Of a stretch of DNA of 64,000 nt, positions 10,976 to 24,182 are shown one piece after another. Position 1 is the first letter of the stretch, and the number at the start of each line of letters is the position of its first letter. The DNA comes from Prunella strophiata (Eukaryota; Chordata; Aves; Passeriformes; Prunellidae). The notes beneath the pieces are model-generated. The model did not search any database, was not told where the DNA came from, and saw only the letters and a list, made by a program, of their open reading frames with translations. Where the stretch lies: contig JAZBQD010000022.1 in NCBI GenBank assembly GCA_036583965.1, forward strand, positions 2,972,001-3,036,000. Direction: 5' to 3'. The translations under genes were made by a program, and so were the position numbers.

Positions 10976-13422
10976 AAAAGGAAAAAAAAACCCCAACTCT
11001 GCCAGGTCTGTGAGCTCCTAACCTCCCTCTCTGGTGACCTGGAAACAGCAGAGCTCCCTGGTGTGCCACGTGCTGCCATCCCCCCTGCCCATGGATGGGT
11101 CTGGCAGCTCCTGGTGCTGGGCAGAGCCTGGGCTGAGCTCAGGAGTGGAGCAGGGGAAGGAGAGAGCTGAGTGATTTCTGACTTGAGCCATAAAATCTTT
11201 ATGGGAAGCGAGGAGAAGCCCTGGAGGTTTGAGATTGTACAATTCTGGTTCCAGGCTGCTGGGGCTGGAAATGAAATTCCCATTCTGCAGCCCCAGAGGT
11301 GCCTTATGCAATACCCAGAGGTGCCAGGGCAGGGTGGCACCAGCCAAATCCCACCAGCAGCACTGGGAGGGGACAGCAGGGCCCTGCTTGGGTCACTTGG
11401 GAGCAAACATCAAGGAAATGATGGGTTTGGAGCCCACCTAGAAAAATTATTATTGTATTTTTATTATATTATTATAAAATGATTGTGCAACCTCTGAGAA
11501 ATCCTGCAGTATTTTCATTTAACAGCAGGAACCCTCCAACACATCCATGAAATGTGGATGCTCCAGGTGGGACCTGGCCCCATGCTGGTGGTGTTTGCAT
11601 TGCCTGGATGGGTTTTGAGGGTGCATTTTGGGGTCTGATCCAATGGGAATCCTACTAAAGACAATTCCAAGCACAATAGATGAGGAGGAGGATGGGAAGG
11701 GAAGTGGGTTTGCATCCCAGAGTGCTGATTTGAACTGCTCCCTTTGGGGCTGTCCCTTTAAGGAAGCCTAAAATCATAATTAAAGACTGCAGGCACAGAC
11801 CACAGCTTTTCCTTAATATCTTTAGGTAATTAAAATTTGTCAGTGGGGGAGGATTAGCACAGGTTTTACACAGCCTTTCAATTTCAGCTTCTTCTGATCC
11901 CTCAAAGTTTCTGCCTATCAATTTTCCCAGCAAACTTTAATCTGACAAACTCTAATAGAGCTGCAAATGAGACCCAGGGAGGTCTGGCTCAGGTGAGATG
12001 TGCTGGATTTGGGGGCCTGATGGAACAGCCTGGGCTGGCTGGGCTGAGGATGCAGCCAGAAACACAGAAATGGGAGAAAACTGATCCTGGCTGCAATGAA
12101 AGCAGTGAGGACAAGGCTGAATCAGCTGGGGTTTCAAGCCAGAGGTGTCCAGACAAGGCTCCATCTTCAAATCATGCTCCAGACCCAAAGCAGGGCTGTG
12201 GAAGGGAGGAAAACAGCTGGACCCTCAAAAAGCTGATGGGTTTGGACAGGAGGAAGGTTTTAAGCAGGAGAAAAAAAAAAAAAACAAACCCTTTATAAAG
12301 AGGTTTTAAGTAGAAAAGTCAGGATTTGATTTCCATCTCACTTGGGAGAAACCACAGACCTTGTGCAGGGAAATTTGAGATAAAACACCCGGGTACTCAT
12401 TGGAGACACAACAGCACAAACATTTATTTATCACTGAACATTCCAGCTGGAAATAAAACATCTCCTGTAATTTGTCCTGCTGAAAACACAGCAGTGGTTT
12501 GTTTTTTTGGTTGTTTTTTTTTTTTTTTTTTCATTCCCTGCTCCCCCACTCTTTCCACCCAGCCACAAAAGTGGGTGGAAGTCAAAATTGCTGAGCCAAA
12601 AAATGTAATGGATGTACAGAAGGAGAGGGAGGCAACGCCTGGGATTCCAATTTACTGCAGAGCCCGTGGGTGGGGGCTGTGATTGCCCACGAGGAAATTG
12701 CCAGGGATGCAGATATTTTGCAGAGCTCCTTATTTACCTTCTCCTTTACTTTGCAAGTAAATAAGAGATTCAATAAGAGTTGGCAATTTTCTCACCCACA
12801 GCCTCCTAGCAGCTCTCTATTTTTGATGATGAGTAGTAATTCCAACGTTCCTCCTCAAAAAAAGCCCCGGCACGCACACAAACCCTCCCACCCTTCCACA
12901 CTTTATATTTTCCTAATGGAAAGGGTTTGCTTTAGCAAGAAATTACCCTTCATTTATGGAAAAAAACCCATTTGATTACTTGAGGGGAAAAAAAAAAAAA
13001 TCCCTGCTGAGCCACAGTGATGGGTGGTTTTGTGTTGCTGAAATGCCCTGCGTTTTTTGGGGGTCTTTTTTGACATAAAATATAAAATTCAGATGGCATC
13101 AGTGGGTTGGGAAGTTGTGAAATATCCATTCCACTGACATCTGCCTTCCTGACTGGGAATATCAGATGGAATTTCCTGCAGAGGTGGCCCAGGGTGACAA
13201 TTTGGAGTGAGGGAAGGTGGGGAGATGGGGGAGAAGGGAACCCAGCCCTGGGAATTGTCCCCAGGGGAGGCTTGAGAAGTGCATGTGGATTTTCCATGGG
13301 ATCAAAACCATTGGGAAAATCTGATTTCCAGCAGGTTTGGGAGCAGGACACCACCACTGTGCAGCAGCAATGGGTGTGGATGGTGCTGGGCATCCCATTC
13401 CTGACAGGGGGATTTATCCTCT

Positions 13423-13440
13423 GCAGCAGCAGCAGCAGCA
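13423..13440. repeat. CAG microsatellite, six units
   Basis: Short GCAGCAGCAGCAGCAGCA run with no supporting coding context. Confidence 0.85.
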
Positions 13441-13555
13441 CATTTTGTGCAGAACTCCAGGGAAATCATGGAAATTCCAGTGGCTCCATGGGAGAGAGCT
13501 GGGAGGGAAGGGTTGGGAGCTGGGGCTGGAGTTCCCAGCCAAACCTTGCTTTGAA

Positions 13556-13590
13556 CAGCACCTGCTAAATGCAATATTTAGCAGGTGCTG
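13556..13590. repeat. Perfect 15-bp inverted repeat with a 5-nt spacer
   Basis: CAGCACCTGCTAAAT, spacer GCAAT, then ATTTAGCAGGTGCTG. All 15 pairs match. Its function is unknown. Confidence 0.9.
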
Positions 13591-13673
13591 GGCTCCAGGC
13601 TTCCAGCAGCAAAATCTCTGATTTGGAGGCAGCTGCTGAGGATTGCAGAGCCCATCCATGGCCTTGGAAAAGC

Positions 13674-13780
13674 ACAGAATTCCAGGCTGGTTTGGGTTGG
13701 AAGAGACACTGAGGATCAGTGCAGGGACACCTTCCACTATCCCAGATTGTCCAACCTGACCTTGAACATTCCAGGGATGA
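13674..13780 (-). mobile_element. CR1 3'-end fragment
   Basis: ACAGAATTCCAGGCTGG, TTTGGGTTGGAAGAGACACT, GACACCTTCCACTATCCCAG and CCAACCTGACCTTGAACATT follow the reverse CR1 tail, with a small internal deletion. Confidence 0.82.
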
Positions 13781-16700
13781 GTTTTCCAGGAGTTTCCTGC
13801 ACTCTCACAGACCCCAGGTGTAATTTTTGGGGACCACTTCTCAATTGGCCCAGACAGAAAATCACTCTCCTCGAATCCAGTGGTGTTGGCAATGAGCAAG
13901 TGAAGGTTGGAGCCAGCCTGGGCCATGCAGAGGTGGCTCCATGCCAAACTCATGGAAAACTCATGGAAAACTCCTGGGAAGGTGCCTCTCATCCCCTGAA
14001 TTAGCTCCCTGCAGCTTCAAAAAAAAGGCCCTGAATAATGTAGACAGGGAAATGAGCACAGGACAATCTGGCTGTCACCCAGCTTATCCAAATATTGCTA
14101 TTTTTGGGCTCTGTTTGAGTTTCTCTGCTCCTCAGAGGCACATCCCAAGATCCCGGTGCTTTTGATCTGGGACACACTGAATAATTCCCTTTAAACAATA
14201 ATAAAAGAGGATTTTTTTTTTCCCCCCCACACTGCTGCCATAGCAACTGCTGATGCCATAAATGTGGGGACATGACTTCATGGCAGCACCTGAGCTCAGG
14301 AGGAACCTCTGCTCCAGAGCAAATACCCTGCAGGAGAGGGGGAAATATGGAAAACTGAGGGAACAGCAGAGCATTGCTTTCCATAAATTCCTTTTCACTC
14401 TGCTGAGGGTGCACATCCCTTCCCAAGGCATCCAATGGGTTGGTAGGAGACAGAAACTGGAGAAGTGGTTTGGCAGGTTCTGACCCATTCCCAGCTCTCC
14501 CTTGGGAAGCTGCAGAGCTGCACAAATGAGGAGATTGTGAATAATTCCAAAGGGGTAAAGGATTTTTTTTAAAGATTTTCTTGACAGCACCAGGTGGGAA
14601 TCCAGAGGTTGGAGCCCAACATCAGGAGAGGGGGAAAAGCTGTCCTGTTATAGCAGGAGCCTGTGAGAGGAAATGAGAATTAAGGGGGGAATTCAAGCCA
14701 TCTGAGGGAATCCAAGCCACCACTGATGGAAAATCTCTGTGGGAAGAGCTCCCTGCTCATCCCTGGGATTGCTCTGGGACGGCTGAGCCGAGCTCTTGGG
14801 AGGCATCCTGGACAAAAATAAAATGTTCTGAGGCATTTCCAATTCAGCCTGGAGGCGATCTCTGTCTGCAGCCCCTGGTTCACTTCACCATCTGGCAGGA
14901 GGAGCTGAAATCCATTTCCATCAGAGGCTTTGCCAGGAGGAGGAATGAAGGCAAGGTGGGAGCTGGTTTTTCCTTCAGGCTCCTGCTGCCTGGGCAAGCA
15001 GGAGCTTTGCTTGAGCCTGTGTTGTCACTGCCTAAATCTGCAGCAGAAAGCAAACCCACAGGGGGCTTTGTCTCCCCACAGGCTGGGGAATTTTATTCCA
15101 GCTATTCCCAGCTCAAAGAGTTCATTCTTCTGGTGTGTAATTCTAAAAAATGACTCTGTGGGGTTCACTCTCATCAATAACAGGGATCTGAGGGCAAGGA
15201 GCACATCCCAGCAGCCCAGTGCAGATCCAGCACCTGGGAAAGGGAGAAACCAGGGCCACAGTGGAGATTCAGGGTGATTTTTATTCCCCAAAAAGGCAGA
15301 TCAGATGAGGCCTGCTCTCTAAAGCTGCTCCATGTCCATGCACACATTTCACACAATATTCTGCAGAGCAGAGAGGGCTGTGTCTGCTGGGAGCCTGATT
15401 TGCCTGCTCGTGCTGGTGCCTGCCAATAACAAATAGATCCATTTACAAAATCTCTGTCATTGTCACCAGGCAAGTTCCTGCAGGGCCACGGAGACCAAAT
15501 GGGCCTCAGGCCAAGTTTTATTGCTCCCTTCATCATCCCCCCCCTCCCCAGGTTTGGGTTGCCTGCACTGAATTTTCAAAACCTATTATTCACATCAGCC
15601 TGGGGTTCCAGGGAACAGCTTCCCAATAGTTTGCAAATATCATATCTGGAACAAAAGCCATTCCCCCTCTGCAGAAAAAACAAAGGGATGTGTGTTAGAG
15701 GCTTCAGCAGGTTCCTGCTGAGAGGCTGAGAAGGGATTTTGCTGCTCTGTGGGTTTTCCAGGTGGCAGTGCCAGGCAGAGGAACCAGTGGAGATCCTGGA
15801 GGTGCTCTGGTGATGCCAACTGGGATGGTGCAGAGGAGTGAGAGGTCAAAAAATGCCCCAAAAAGCCTGCACAGGGCCCAGAAATGCCTCTGGAACAGCC
15901 AAGAGGCTGCCCTGCAGCTGTAAATATCAAAGAACAAGTCTGTGGTTTGCCCTAAAGCCACAACTTCCCCAGGCTGGGACAGGGCTGGCTCCTGGTGGAG
16001 GTGCCCTGGGGAGAAGGAAGGCAGAGGGACTGAGCATTCTTTTGCATCTTCCTCCCTGGCACAACCAGATTTATGGGCCAGAGAGCTCCAGGGCACAGCT
16101 CAGAGCTTGCTTTGTTCAGGGAATGCTCTGGAAGTGCCTCAATTCCCCCAGTTTCTCCCTCAATTCCCTCATTTCCCCCAGTTTCTCACCCCCTGCTGCA
16201 CACAGGAGGGGCTGGGCTCTCTCCTGCTCCTCTCCCTGCTGGAAGTTTCCCTTCTCAGCAGCTGTTTCCATCCCCTGCTCCATCCTTCCTCCTCCCTCCC
16301 TGCCCATAAGAGCATTTCAGCCACCAAAGTGGGACAAAGGACGATTTCATATTTCCTTGTTGTCCTTGAGATTAAATATTCTTAAATAATAACACCAAAA
16401 AAAAAAAAGGCTTAGAGCAACGGAGGGAATCCTCCAGAGGTCCCATTAATTCAGCACAGCCAAGAGACACAGGATTACAGGGTGGGTCAGGCTCTGCCCA
16501 CTGCAAGGTGCAGAATTTATTTGTCCCAAAACAATGAGGTTTTTCTGAGCTACTTTCACATAGAAGCTTAAAATCAGGAGGATGTTAATCTGCTTTTCTG
16601 GTCCCTGCCTTTAATCAAAGCCTGTTGTAATTAATGTGCACGCTAATAACTCTGGAAATGCAGGGCAGGTTTAATGGGAAGAGTCTGCAGAAATGGGATT

Positions 16701-17892
16701 TCAACCAGAAAATGCAGTTTGGGGTGGTTTGGAGCTTTCTGAAGAGCCACCAGGCTGCTGCTCCAGGGAAGGAGCTGCTCTCCCCTCGCACCACAATGGA
16801 CCAGGCAAACTCTTCCTGGGTAAAATCCCACCTGATTTGGTGAGTGAGGAGTGCCAGAAAAAGGGCAGGAGGTGAAAAGGGGCCTGGGTGGGTGTTTTAC
16901 CCCTCCACAGCCCCTTGGGAGCTGCCAGTGTGGAGAAGATGGAAAAATCACACCTGGAAAAGGCAGGAAAGCAATGCTGACATCATGAGAGTGCCAGCAG
17001 GGCATGGAGAGAGCCACAACCCTGCCCTGCCACTAAATATTCCCTAGGGGAAAAAAAAAAAGTCTGGATGGAAAGAAATGCAGAAATTTGTTGAATTAAC
17101 CCAGAGATTGAATGTCCAGCTGTTGTGGAGTTTGGAGGAATAAAAGATTACTGAGCTCGGAGGTCCTTTGCCACAGGGACCAACAATTTCTGCTGCAACG
17201 GGGCTATCAAGAATTGGGATTGTGTTTTATGGGGCTGATATATGGCCCCATAAAGGAGAGACAAGGTCTCTTTCTTCCCTCTTTGAGTCATGCTACAAAG
17301 CCACAATAAACTCAGCTGGAACGCTCAGGATTCCAAAGCAGCAATGCCAAAGTCTCCATATTATTACTATTAATTATTCCTATTATGACATTAATTTCTC
17401 AGCCATCAATCTCCACACTATTTGGGTACTGTGACTTAAATTTAGCTCAAAATTAGCATACATTAGCTAAATTAATGTAACATACCATATGTGGCAAAAA
17501 CTAACGCAACATAATGTGGAATAAATTACAATAATTTAACATTGACTCTCAGGACTTGATGAGACTGTAAATCTTCTTTAAGAACCGAGATTAAAGCAAG
17601 AAACATTCAAAAGTAAATTCGTTTTATGCAGGAACAGCCTTTGCAAAGGCCATGTTTAAAACACAGTTCATTTAGGGAAAGGTTTCATCCAATTTGCCAC
17701 TTAATGGCTTTGCTCTGCAATTACAACGTTCCCTTCCACCCAGAGCACCTGCAGCACTTCCCCAAGAATAAATCATTTGCTGTGGGTCTTGCAAAGCCCA
17801 GCAGCACCAGCATCCCTGGGGTTTACAGGAATGGGAGTGAGCTGTGGATAAACCAGAGCCCAGGCCTCGGAATTCCTGACTGCTGCTTCTCC

Positions 17893-18234
17893 ATAAAATC
17901 ATCCATAAAATCATCCACAAAATCATCCACAAAATCATCCTTAAAATCATCCATAAAATCATCCACAAAATCATCCACAAAGTCATCTATAAAATCATCC
18001 ACAAAGTCATCCATAAAATCATCCACAAAATCATCCATAAAATCATCCATAAAATAATCGACAAAATCATCCACGAAGTCATCCATAAAATCAGCCTTAA
18101 AATCATCCATAAAATCATCCACAAAATCATCCACAAAATCATCCTTAAAATCATCCTTAAAATCATCCACAAAATCAGCCTTAAAATCATCCACAAAATC
18201 ATCCACAAAATCATCCATAAAATCATCCACAAAA
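17893..18234. repeat. Minisatellite, 12-bp unit, about 28 copies
   Basis: The repeat AAAATCATCCAC/T has occasional TTAAAATCAGCC and AAAGTCATC variants. Being a multiple of three, it keeps frames open on both strands (KSS repeats on plus, DDF repeats on minus). Simple repeats like this are not translated genes without other support. Confidence 0.94.
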
Positions 18235-18511
18235 TGCCCACTGCTGCTGGGGCCAGTGGTGGAACCTCCTCCCTCAGGTGCCATTCCTGCCTGGATGGAG
18301 GGGCCAGGCAGAGCCCTGGGGGATGGAGGTGCTGGTGATTCCCCCTCCAAGGAGGATGCCAAAGCTTCCTCCCAGCCCAGAAGAGGAAGGAGGAGGTGCC
18401 CAGCTTTAACAGAGTGATGTTTTCACTGCAAGAACCACACTGAGATCCTGCTGGAACCTTCCTCCATGCCTGATGCTGAGGTGGCTCTTCCTGTCCTCAT
18501 CCAGGGATCCC

Positions 18512-19206
18512 CACAGGGAAACTCTTCTCCTATTCCCTTGTCCCTTGGAAAAACATAAAGAACACAGGAAAACTATTCCCCCATCATTGTCTTGTCCCTC
18601 AGAAAAAACACAGGGAACACAGAGAAACTCGTCTCCCATTTCCTTGTCCCTCAGAAAAACATAAAGAACACAGAGAAACTCTTCCCCCATTCTCTTGTCC
18701 CTCAGGGGGACACAGGGAAACTCTTCCCCCATTCTCTTGTCCCTCAAAAGGACAAAAGGAAACTCTTCCCCCATTCCCTTGTCCCTCAGAAAAAACACAG
18801 GGAACACAGAGAAACTCTTCCCCCATTCTCTTGTCCCTCAGAAAAACACAAGGAAACTCTTCCCCATTCCCTTGTCTCTCAGAAGGACACAGAGAAACTC
18901 TTCCCCCATTTTCTTGTCCCTCAGAAGGACACAGGGAAACTCTTCCCCCATTCCTTTATCCCTCAGAAAAAACACAAGGAACACAGGGAAACTCTTCCCT
19001 CATTCCCTTGTCCTCAGAAAACCACAAGGAACACAGAGAAACTCTTCCCCCATTTTCTTGTCCCTCAGAAGGACACAGGGAAACTTTTCCCCCATTTCCT
19101 TGTCTTTCAGAAAAAACGCAAGGAACACAGAGAAACTCTTCCCCATTCCCTTGTTTTTCAGAAGGACACAGGGAAACTCTTCCCCCATTCCCTTGTCCCT
19201 CAGAGC
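18512..19206. repeat. Minisatellite with mixed 42-bp and 54-bp units
   Basis: Units contain AAACTCTTCCCCCATTCCCT and TGTCCCTCAGAAGGACACAG. Some carry an extra AACACAGGGAACACAGAG segment. Several long frames result on both strands. Confidence 0.92.
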
Positions 19207-21649
19207 AGCTTTGCTGCAATTCCTGCACTCTGGGATCATCCCAACCACATCTCCCTCTCCATGGGAAGCTCTCTCTCCCTGGAGGCTCTCCAGGGAGGAA
19301 GGGAGAGGAGGGACAGTGAAGGCATTGCCCTTGGAAAATGCAGGAGCAGGTCTATTAGTCAGAGGAAATCCATTACTCAGGGTGATGGATGCCCTTTCCT
19401 GCTGTGCTCAGGAATTCAAACCCGGATCCGTGTTGCAGCTTGCTGAGGACACTCATTTACATGACAAGTACACAGATTCCAACCCCCTGGATTTCTGCTG
19501 GGTTGCAGAGCTGCTCTGGCCTTTGGAGAGTTGCCCCTTTCCAGGCCCCACCTTTAGGAATCCCATCCAAACACCCCAAATCCCCCCAATGGCACAAAGG
19601 AGCACAAGCACTGCTTCCCCCAAGGGAATTGGGGTGAGTTTGGGGGAGCCCAGGGGTGTCTGAGGGGATTTTGTCATCAGCAACAGCTTGGGGTGGTCCT
19701 GAGATCCTAAGAGATGCTTGTGAGGAAGATGAGAAGCCTCATGTTTCCTGCATGGATTGTGAGCCAGAATTCCTGAGCCCCAAACCCACCTTAGAGCCAC
19801 CAGCAGCCCAATTTCTGCAGGATGGGGACAGATCCTCACCTAAAAAAACCCTTTGAGCCCAAACCAAGGGGCAAAACAATTTGGAAAGCTGGCTCCAAGT
19901 GCACTGGGATGGGAGAAAGGAGATGAGGAAGGTGAAATTGCTGGCCATGAGCTGCCTGCCCTGCATCCCTCCCTCCCTCCTGTGTGCTGCAGCTCAGTGG
20001 GGTCCTGCAGAGGAGCTCCCACTGCAGGAATAAATCCCTACAAATCAGCATCTATGGCATGGAACAGCATTCCTGTGGAAATTGTCTTTTTCTTACAGTA
20101 AAAATAAGGGAGAAGAGGGTTTTAAGGCAGGCAGAGGGATGATGAAAGCCTTGAGGTCCTGGGCACCACCCTCAGCAGGAAGGTGCTGATGGAGGGAAAT
20201 ATTATTTTTCAATATTAAACCAATCTTGAAGTGACTCAGAATCCAGTGACAGAGGGGTAATTGAATCAACCAGCTCCAAATCATTTCACCTTTGGAGTAA
20301 GAAAATGCACAAGTGGGGAAAATCACAAATGAAATGTTCCAGGGCACCTAAAATCTGGTTTTAGGGTATTTTTACATCCCATCCTCCGGGATGTTATGAC
20401 ACAATGGCAAAATGTGAAAACACAGGGATTTTCTGAGCGACAAAAAAATTGAAATTTCGCTCACTCCTCGGCAGGCGTGAGCTCAATGTTATGAAGGAGG
20501 TTTTAAAGCTGTGGAGAAGGTGATGAAAGAATATTAATGATATTCTTAGATGAGCAGTAAAATACACTGATGGTGCTAATAAATTGTAGCTGCTTCCGTG
20601 GCCCTTGGGATTTGGGATGGATACAAGCTGATCTGAGAGATAATTTTGGTTGTGCTTTGCTGGGGGGTGGAGGAGAAAGGTTAAAATTGGGGACAGTGGC
20701 TGTGCTGGGAGGACACAAGGAAACCTGGGGTGATTCATCACCTTAGAACAAAGCAGCCCAGACTGAAGGGACCATTAGAAACGCAGCTAAAACCTCCAAA
20801 TTATTCATCAGTCCCCAAGCCGGGCCTGCTTTTTATCTTGCAAATAAGATGTCAGATCTCAGGAGCCTTAATTCAGTCCCTGCTTCCCCAATTTGGTGGC
20901 CCATCCATAACGATTTGCTGTTAAATACCCCACATCCACCAATTCCTCCCTTTATTGGCTTCATTTGAAACCATCCTGACCATCTTTTTGTGTCTTCAGG
21001 AGATATGACAGAGCCCTTCCACGGAGAGAATTGACTATAAAAGGTGCTAATAAAAGAATCAATCTAACATTATAGCACATATTTAGAATTAATTCTACCT
21101 ATTCTCCCCCCTTGAGCAGCACCTAATAACAGCAGGAATTATCTGGAAAGGTGCAGCCCTTGATTTAAAAACTGATGTGTGGCAGGGTAATGGGATTAAA
21201 AATGAATTGCCATTCCTAATGGTTTCCCACAGCATCCATCTCTCTGTCAGGGCTTCCCAAACAACACAGCCTGAAATTAGTCTGGCTTGTTTTAAGACTC
21301 TTCCTAATGATCCTCGGAATGAATCTCTGTGATTTGGCAACGTCATTTTGGAGTTAAATATCTGCTCTTTTTTTTTTTTTTTTTTTTTTTTGTGTTGATG
21401 GCACACAAGCAGTTCTTCACTTAGCAGTGGATAAAATAAACTGAATTATTGGAGGAGGATCGGGCGTTTTGTTGCTCTGCCACCATGAGCACCCCAGGCT
21501 GGTGGGGTCTTGGTGGAAATTAGCTCTAATTTGGGACATGGATCTTCTTTTCCCTTGCTGAGGTGTGGGATAGGTGCAGGGCTGGTTCCTCAGCAGGCTG
21601 TGCCGTTCCCAAATGGATATTCCCGGGTTTTGCAGCCTGCAGCACACCT
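19207..21649. other. Intergenic, candidate conserved noncoding sequence
   Basis: After the minisatellite the sequence becomes unique and AT-rich. Blocks at 20400-20700 and 20750-21340 contain many homeodomain-type TAAT cores and no repeats. A T run of about 30 lies at 21362-21391. No gene was seen. Confidence 0.4.
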
Positions 21650-22766
21650 GGACAATCCTGTCCCTATTTAACTGACAATCCTGTCTGTATTTAAGTGACA
21701 ATCCTGTCTGTATTTAAGTGACAATCCTGACCCTATTTAAGTGACAATTCTGTCCCTATTTAAGTGACAATCCTGTCCCTATTTAAGTGACAATTCTGTC
21801 CCTATTTAAGTGACAATCCTGACCCTATTTAAGTGACAATCCTGTCTGTATTTAAGTGACAATCCTGACCCTATTTAAGTGACAATCCCGTCCCTATTTA
21901 AGTGACTATCCTGACCCTATTTAAGTGACAATCCTGTCCCTATTTAAGTGACAATCCTGTCCCTATTTAAGTGACAATTCTGTCCCTATTTAAGTGACAA
22001 TCCTGACCCTATTTAAGTGACAATTCTGTCCCTATTTAAGTGACAATTCTGTCCCTATTTAAGTGACAATCCTGTCTGTATTTAAGTGACAATCCCGTCC
22101 CTATTTAAGTGACTATCCTGTCTGTATTTAAGTGACAATCCCGTCCCTATTTAAGTGACTATCCTGACCCTATTTAAGTGACAATCCCGTCCCTATTTAA
22201 GTGACAATTCTGTCCCTATTTAAGTGACTATCCTGACCCTATTTAAGTGACAATCCTGACCCTATTTAAGTGACTATCCTGACCCTATTTAAGTGACAAT
22301 CCTGTCTGTATTTAAGTGACAATCCTGACCCTATTTAAGTGACTATCCTGACCCTATTTAAGTGACTATCCTGACCCTATTTAAGTGACAATCCTGTCTG
22401 TATTTAAGTGACAATCCTGACCCTATTTAAGTGACAATCCTGACCCTATTTAAGTGACAATCCTGTCTGTATTTAAGTGACAATCCTGTCTGTATTTAAG
22501 TGACAATTCTGTCCCTATTTAAGTGACTATCCTGTCTGTATTTAAGTGACAATCCCGTCCCTATTTAAGTGACAATCCTGACCCTATTTAAGTGACAATC
22601 CCGTCCCTATTTAAGTGACTATCCTGACCCTATTTAAGTGACAATCCTGACCCTATTTAAGTGACAATCCTGTCTGTATTTAAGTGACAATTCTGTCCCT
22701 ATTTAAGTGACAATCCTGACCCTATTTAAGTGACAATCCTGTCCGTATTTAAGTGACAATCCTGAC
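21650..22766. repeat. Minisatellite, 23-bp unit, about 48 copies
   Basis: Each unit is TGACAATCCTG followed by TCCCTATTTAAG. Variation is confined to a few positions: AA/TA after GAC, CCT/TCT/CCC, and TCC/ACC/TCTG before TATTTAAG. Since 23 is not a multiple of three, no long reading frame forms. The 8-mer TATTTAAG is kept in nearly every unit. Confidence 0.96.
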
Positions 22767-22878
22767 TCCACCCTGCTCCTTTGGAGTACAAACCTCACCT
22801 GGGTGCGCTGGCTGAGGCAGCACATTAAAGCATTATTTTCCTTTTTCCCCCCATTTTCTCAAGTCCTACAGTTTTCCA

Positions 22879-23375
22879 TGAGAGGAATAGCAGATTTATC
22901 TTTACAAACAAGCTGTGGGTCTGCTGGTAGATAAAGCTGGCACTGGGAGATAAAATAAAAATGGGGAGGATTCCACTGATTGATGAATGGATAAAGATAT
23001 TTGCTTTTACAAATAAACTCGAGGTTTGCTGATAAATGAAATTAGACATTGAAAGATGAAAGGAACAATGGGGAAGAAAAACCCCTAAATTCCATAAGAA
23101 TTAAAAATTAAAAGAGAGGGTTATACATAGAGGGAAATCTTTGGTATCAGGCGTTTTGAGAAGTCTGTACCTCTCAAGTACCTCAGAAATGGGAAAAGAG
23201 AGAGGGAAATGCGGCCGGGAAATTGGGATAAAAAGGAGGCTGCATCCTCCAAAAATTGGAGAGACCCCAGGGGAATGCCCCATGGCCTCTCCCTTTATTG
23301 GAATAAAGTAAAAGGACTCCTCTGTCTCCTTTTTGGGCATAAACCTCTGATCTTTGTGGATTAATTTTCCTAATA
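22879..23375 (+). mobile_element. Solo LTR, family B, copy 3
   Basis: A 497-bp copy flanked by TCCA (22875-22878 and 23376-23379). Its right terminus is TAATA rather than TAACA, a decayed CA end. It lies about 110 bp after the 23-bp minisatellite and faces copy 4. Confidence 0.86.
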
Positions 23376-23670
23376 TCCACATCCCAAGGGAAACGCAGAG
23401 ACAACGAGGCTCTGATATTCCCTGGCACATCTCCTGCAGAGCTCCCTGGAATCCTTTGTGGTGCCACCAGCAGCCCTGGCACGCGGGCAGAGGCGCCTCA
23501 GCTCCCTGGCACTGATGTCTCAAAAGAGGTGTGGAAGGAGAGACACCAAAAATAAACTCTAAACTCGGGGCTTTCCCTTTTTCTCCCCTTGCAGGCAGGT
23601 CCTGCAGGCTCAGGCTGAGGGTGGTTCATTCCCAGCCCGTGGATGTGGGTGCCCACAGAGGTGTCCCAAT

Positions 23671-24182
23671 TGTTAGGAAAATGAATCCACAAAGATCAGA
23701 GGTTTATGCCCAAAAAGGAGACAGAGGAGTCCTTTTACTTTATTCCAATAAAGGGAGAGTCCATGGGCCATTCCCCTGGGGTCTCAAATTTTTGGAGGAC
23801 ACAGCCTCCTTTTTATCCCAATTTCCCAGCTGCATCTCCCTCTCTCTTTCCCCATGGGCTGAGGTACTTGAGAGGTACAGACTTCCCAAAACGCCTGATA
23901 CCAAAGATTTCCCTCTAATGTATAACCCTCTCTTTTAATTTTTAATTCTTACAGAACTTAGGGATTCTCTTTCCTATTGTTTCTTTCATCTTACAGTGTC
24001 TAATTTCATTTATCAGCAAACCTCGAGTTTATTTGCAAAAAACCTAGAGTTTAAAAGCAAATATCTCTTCCCATTCATCAATCAGTGGAATCCTCCCCAT
24101 TGTTTCTTTTATCTCCCAGTGCTAACTTTTCTACTAGCAGACCCACAGCTTGTTTGTAAAGGCACCTCCACTATTCCTCTCA
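23671..24182 (-). mobile_element. Solo LTR, family B, copy 4 (inverted)
   Basis: A 512-bp copy in reverse orientation, from TGTTAGGAAA to CTATTCCTCTCA, flanked by CAAT (23667-23670 and 24183-24186). A small local duplication of the 'AACCTAGAGTTT' segment makes it longer. It forms a convergent inverted pair with copy 3, separated by 295 bp. Confidence 0.86.

Larger units (their letters stand above)
10980..17892. other. Intergenic, no gene seen
   Basis: About 6.9 kb with one CR1 fragment, the CAG run, the 35-bp hairpin and several A or T runs. The AT-rich block 17340-17640 (TTAGCTAAATTAATGTAAC, CATACCATATGTGGC) is free of recognisable repeats and may be a regulatory element. Confidence 0.5.

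Noticed and set aside
17823..19663. Long frames rich in KSS, DDF or repeated serine/proline motifs
   Set aside because: They are produced by the 12-bp and 42/54-bp arrays; overlapping frames are open on both strands.
21650..22766. CRISPR-like array
   Set aside because: The units are directly contiguous with no unique spacers, and the genome is a vertebrate.
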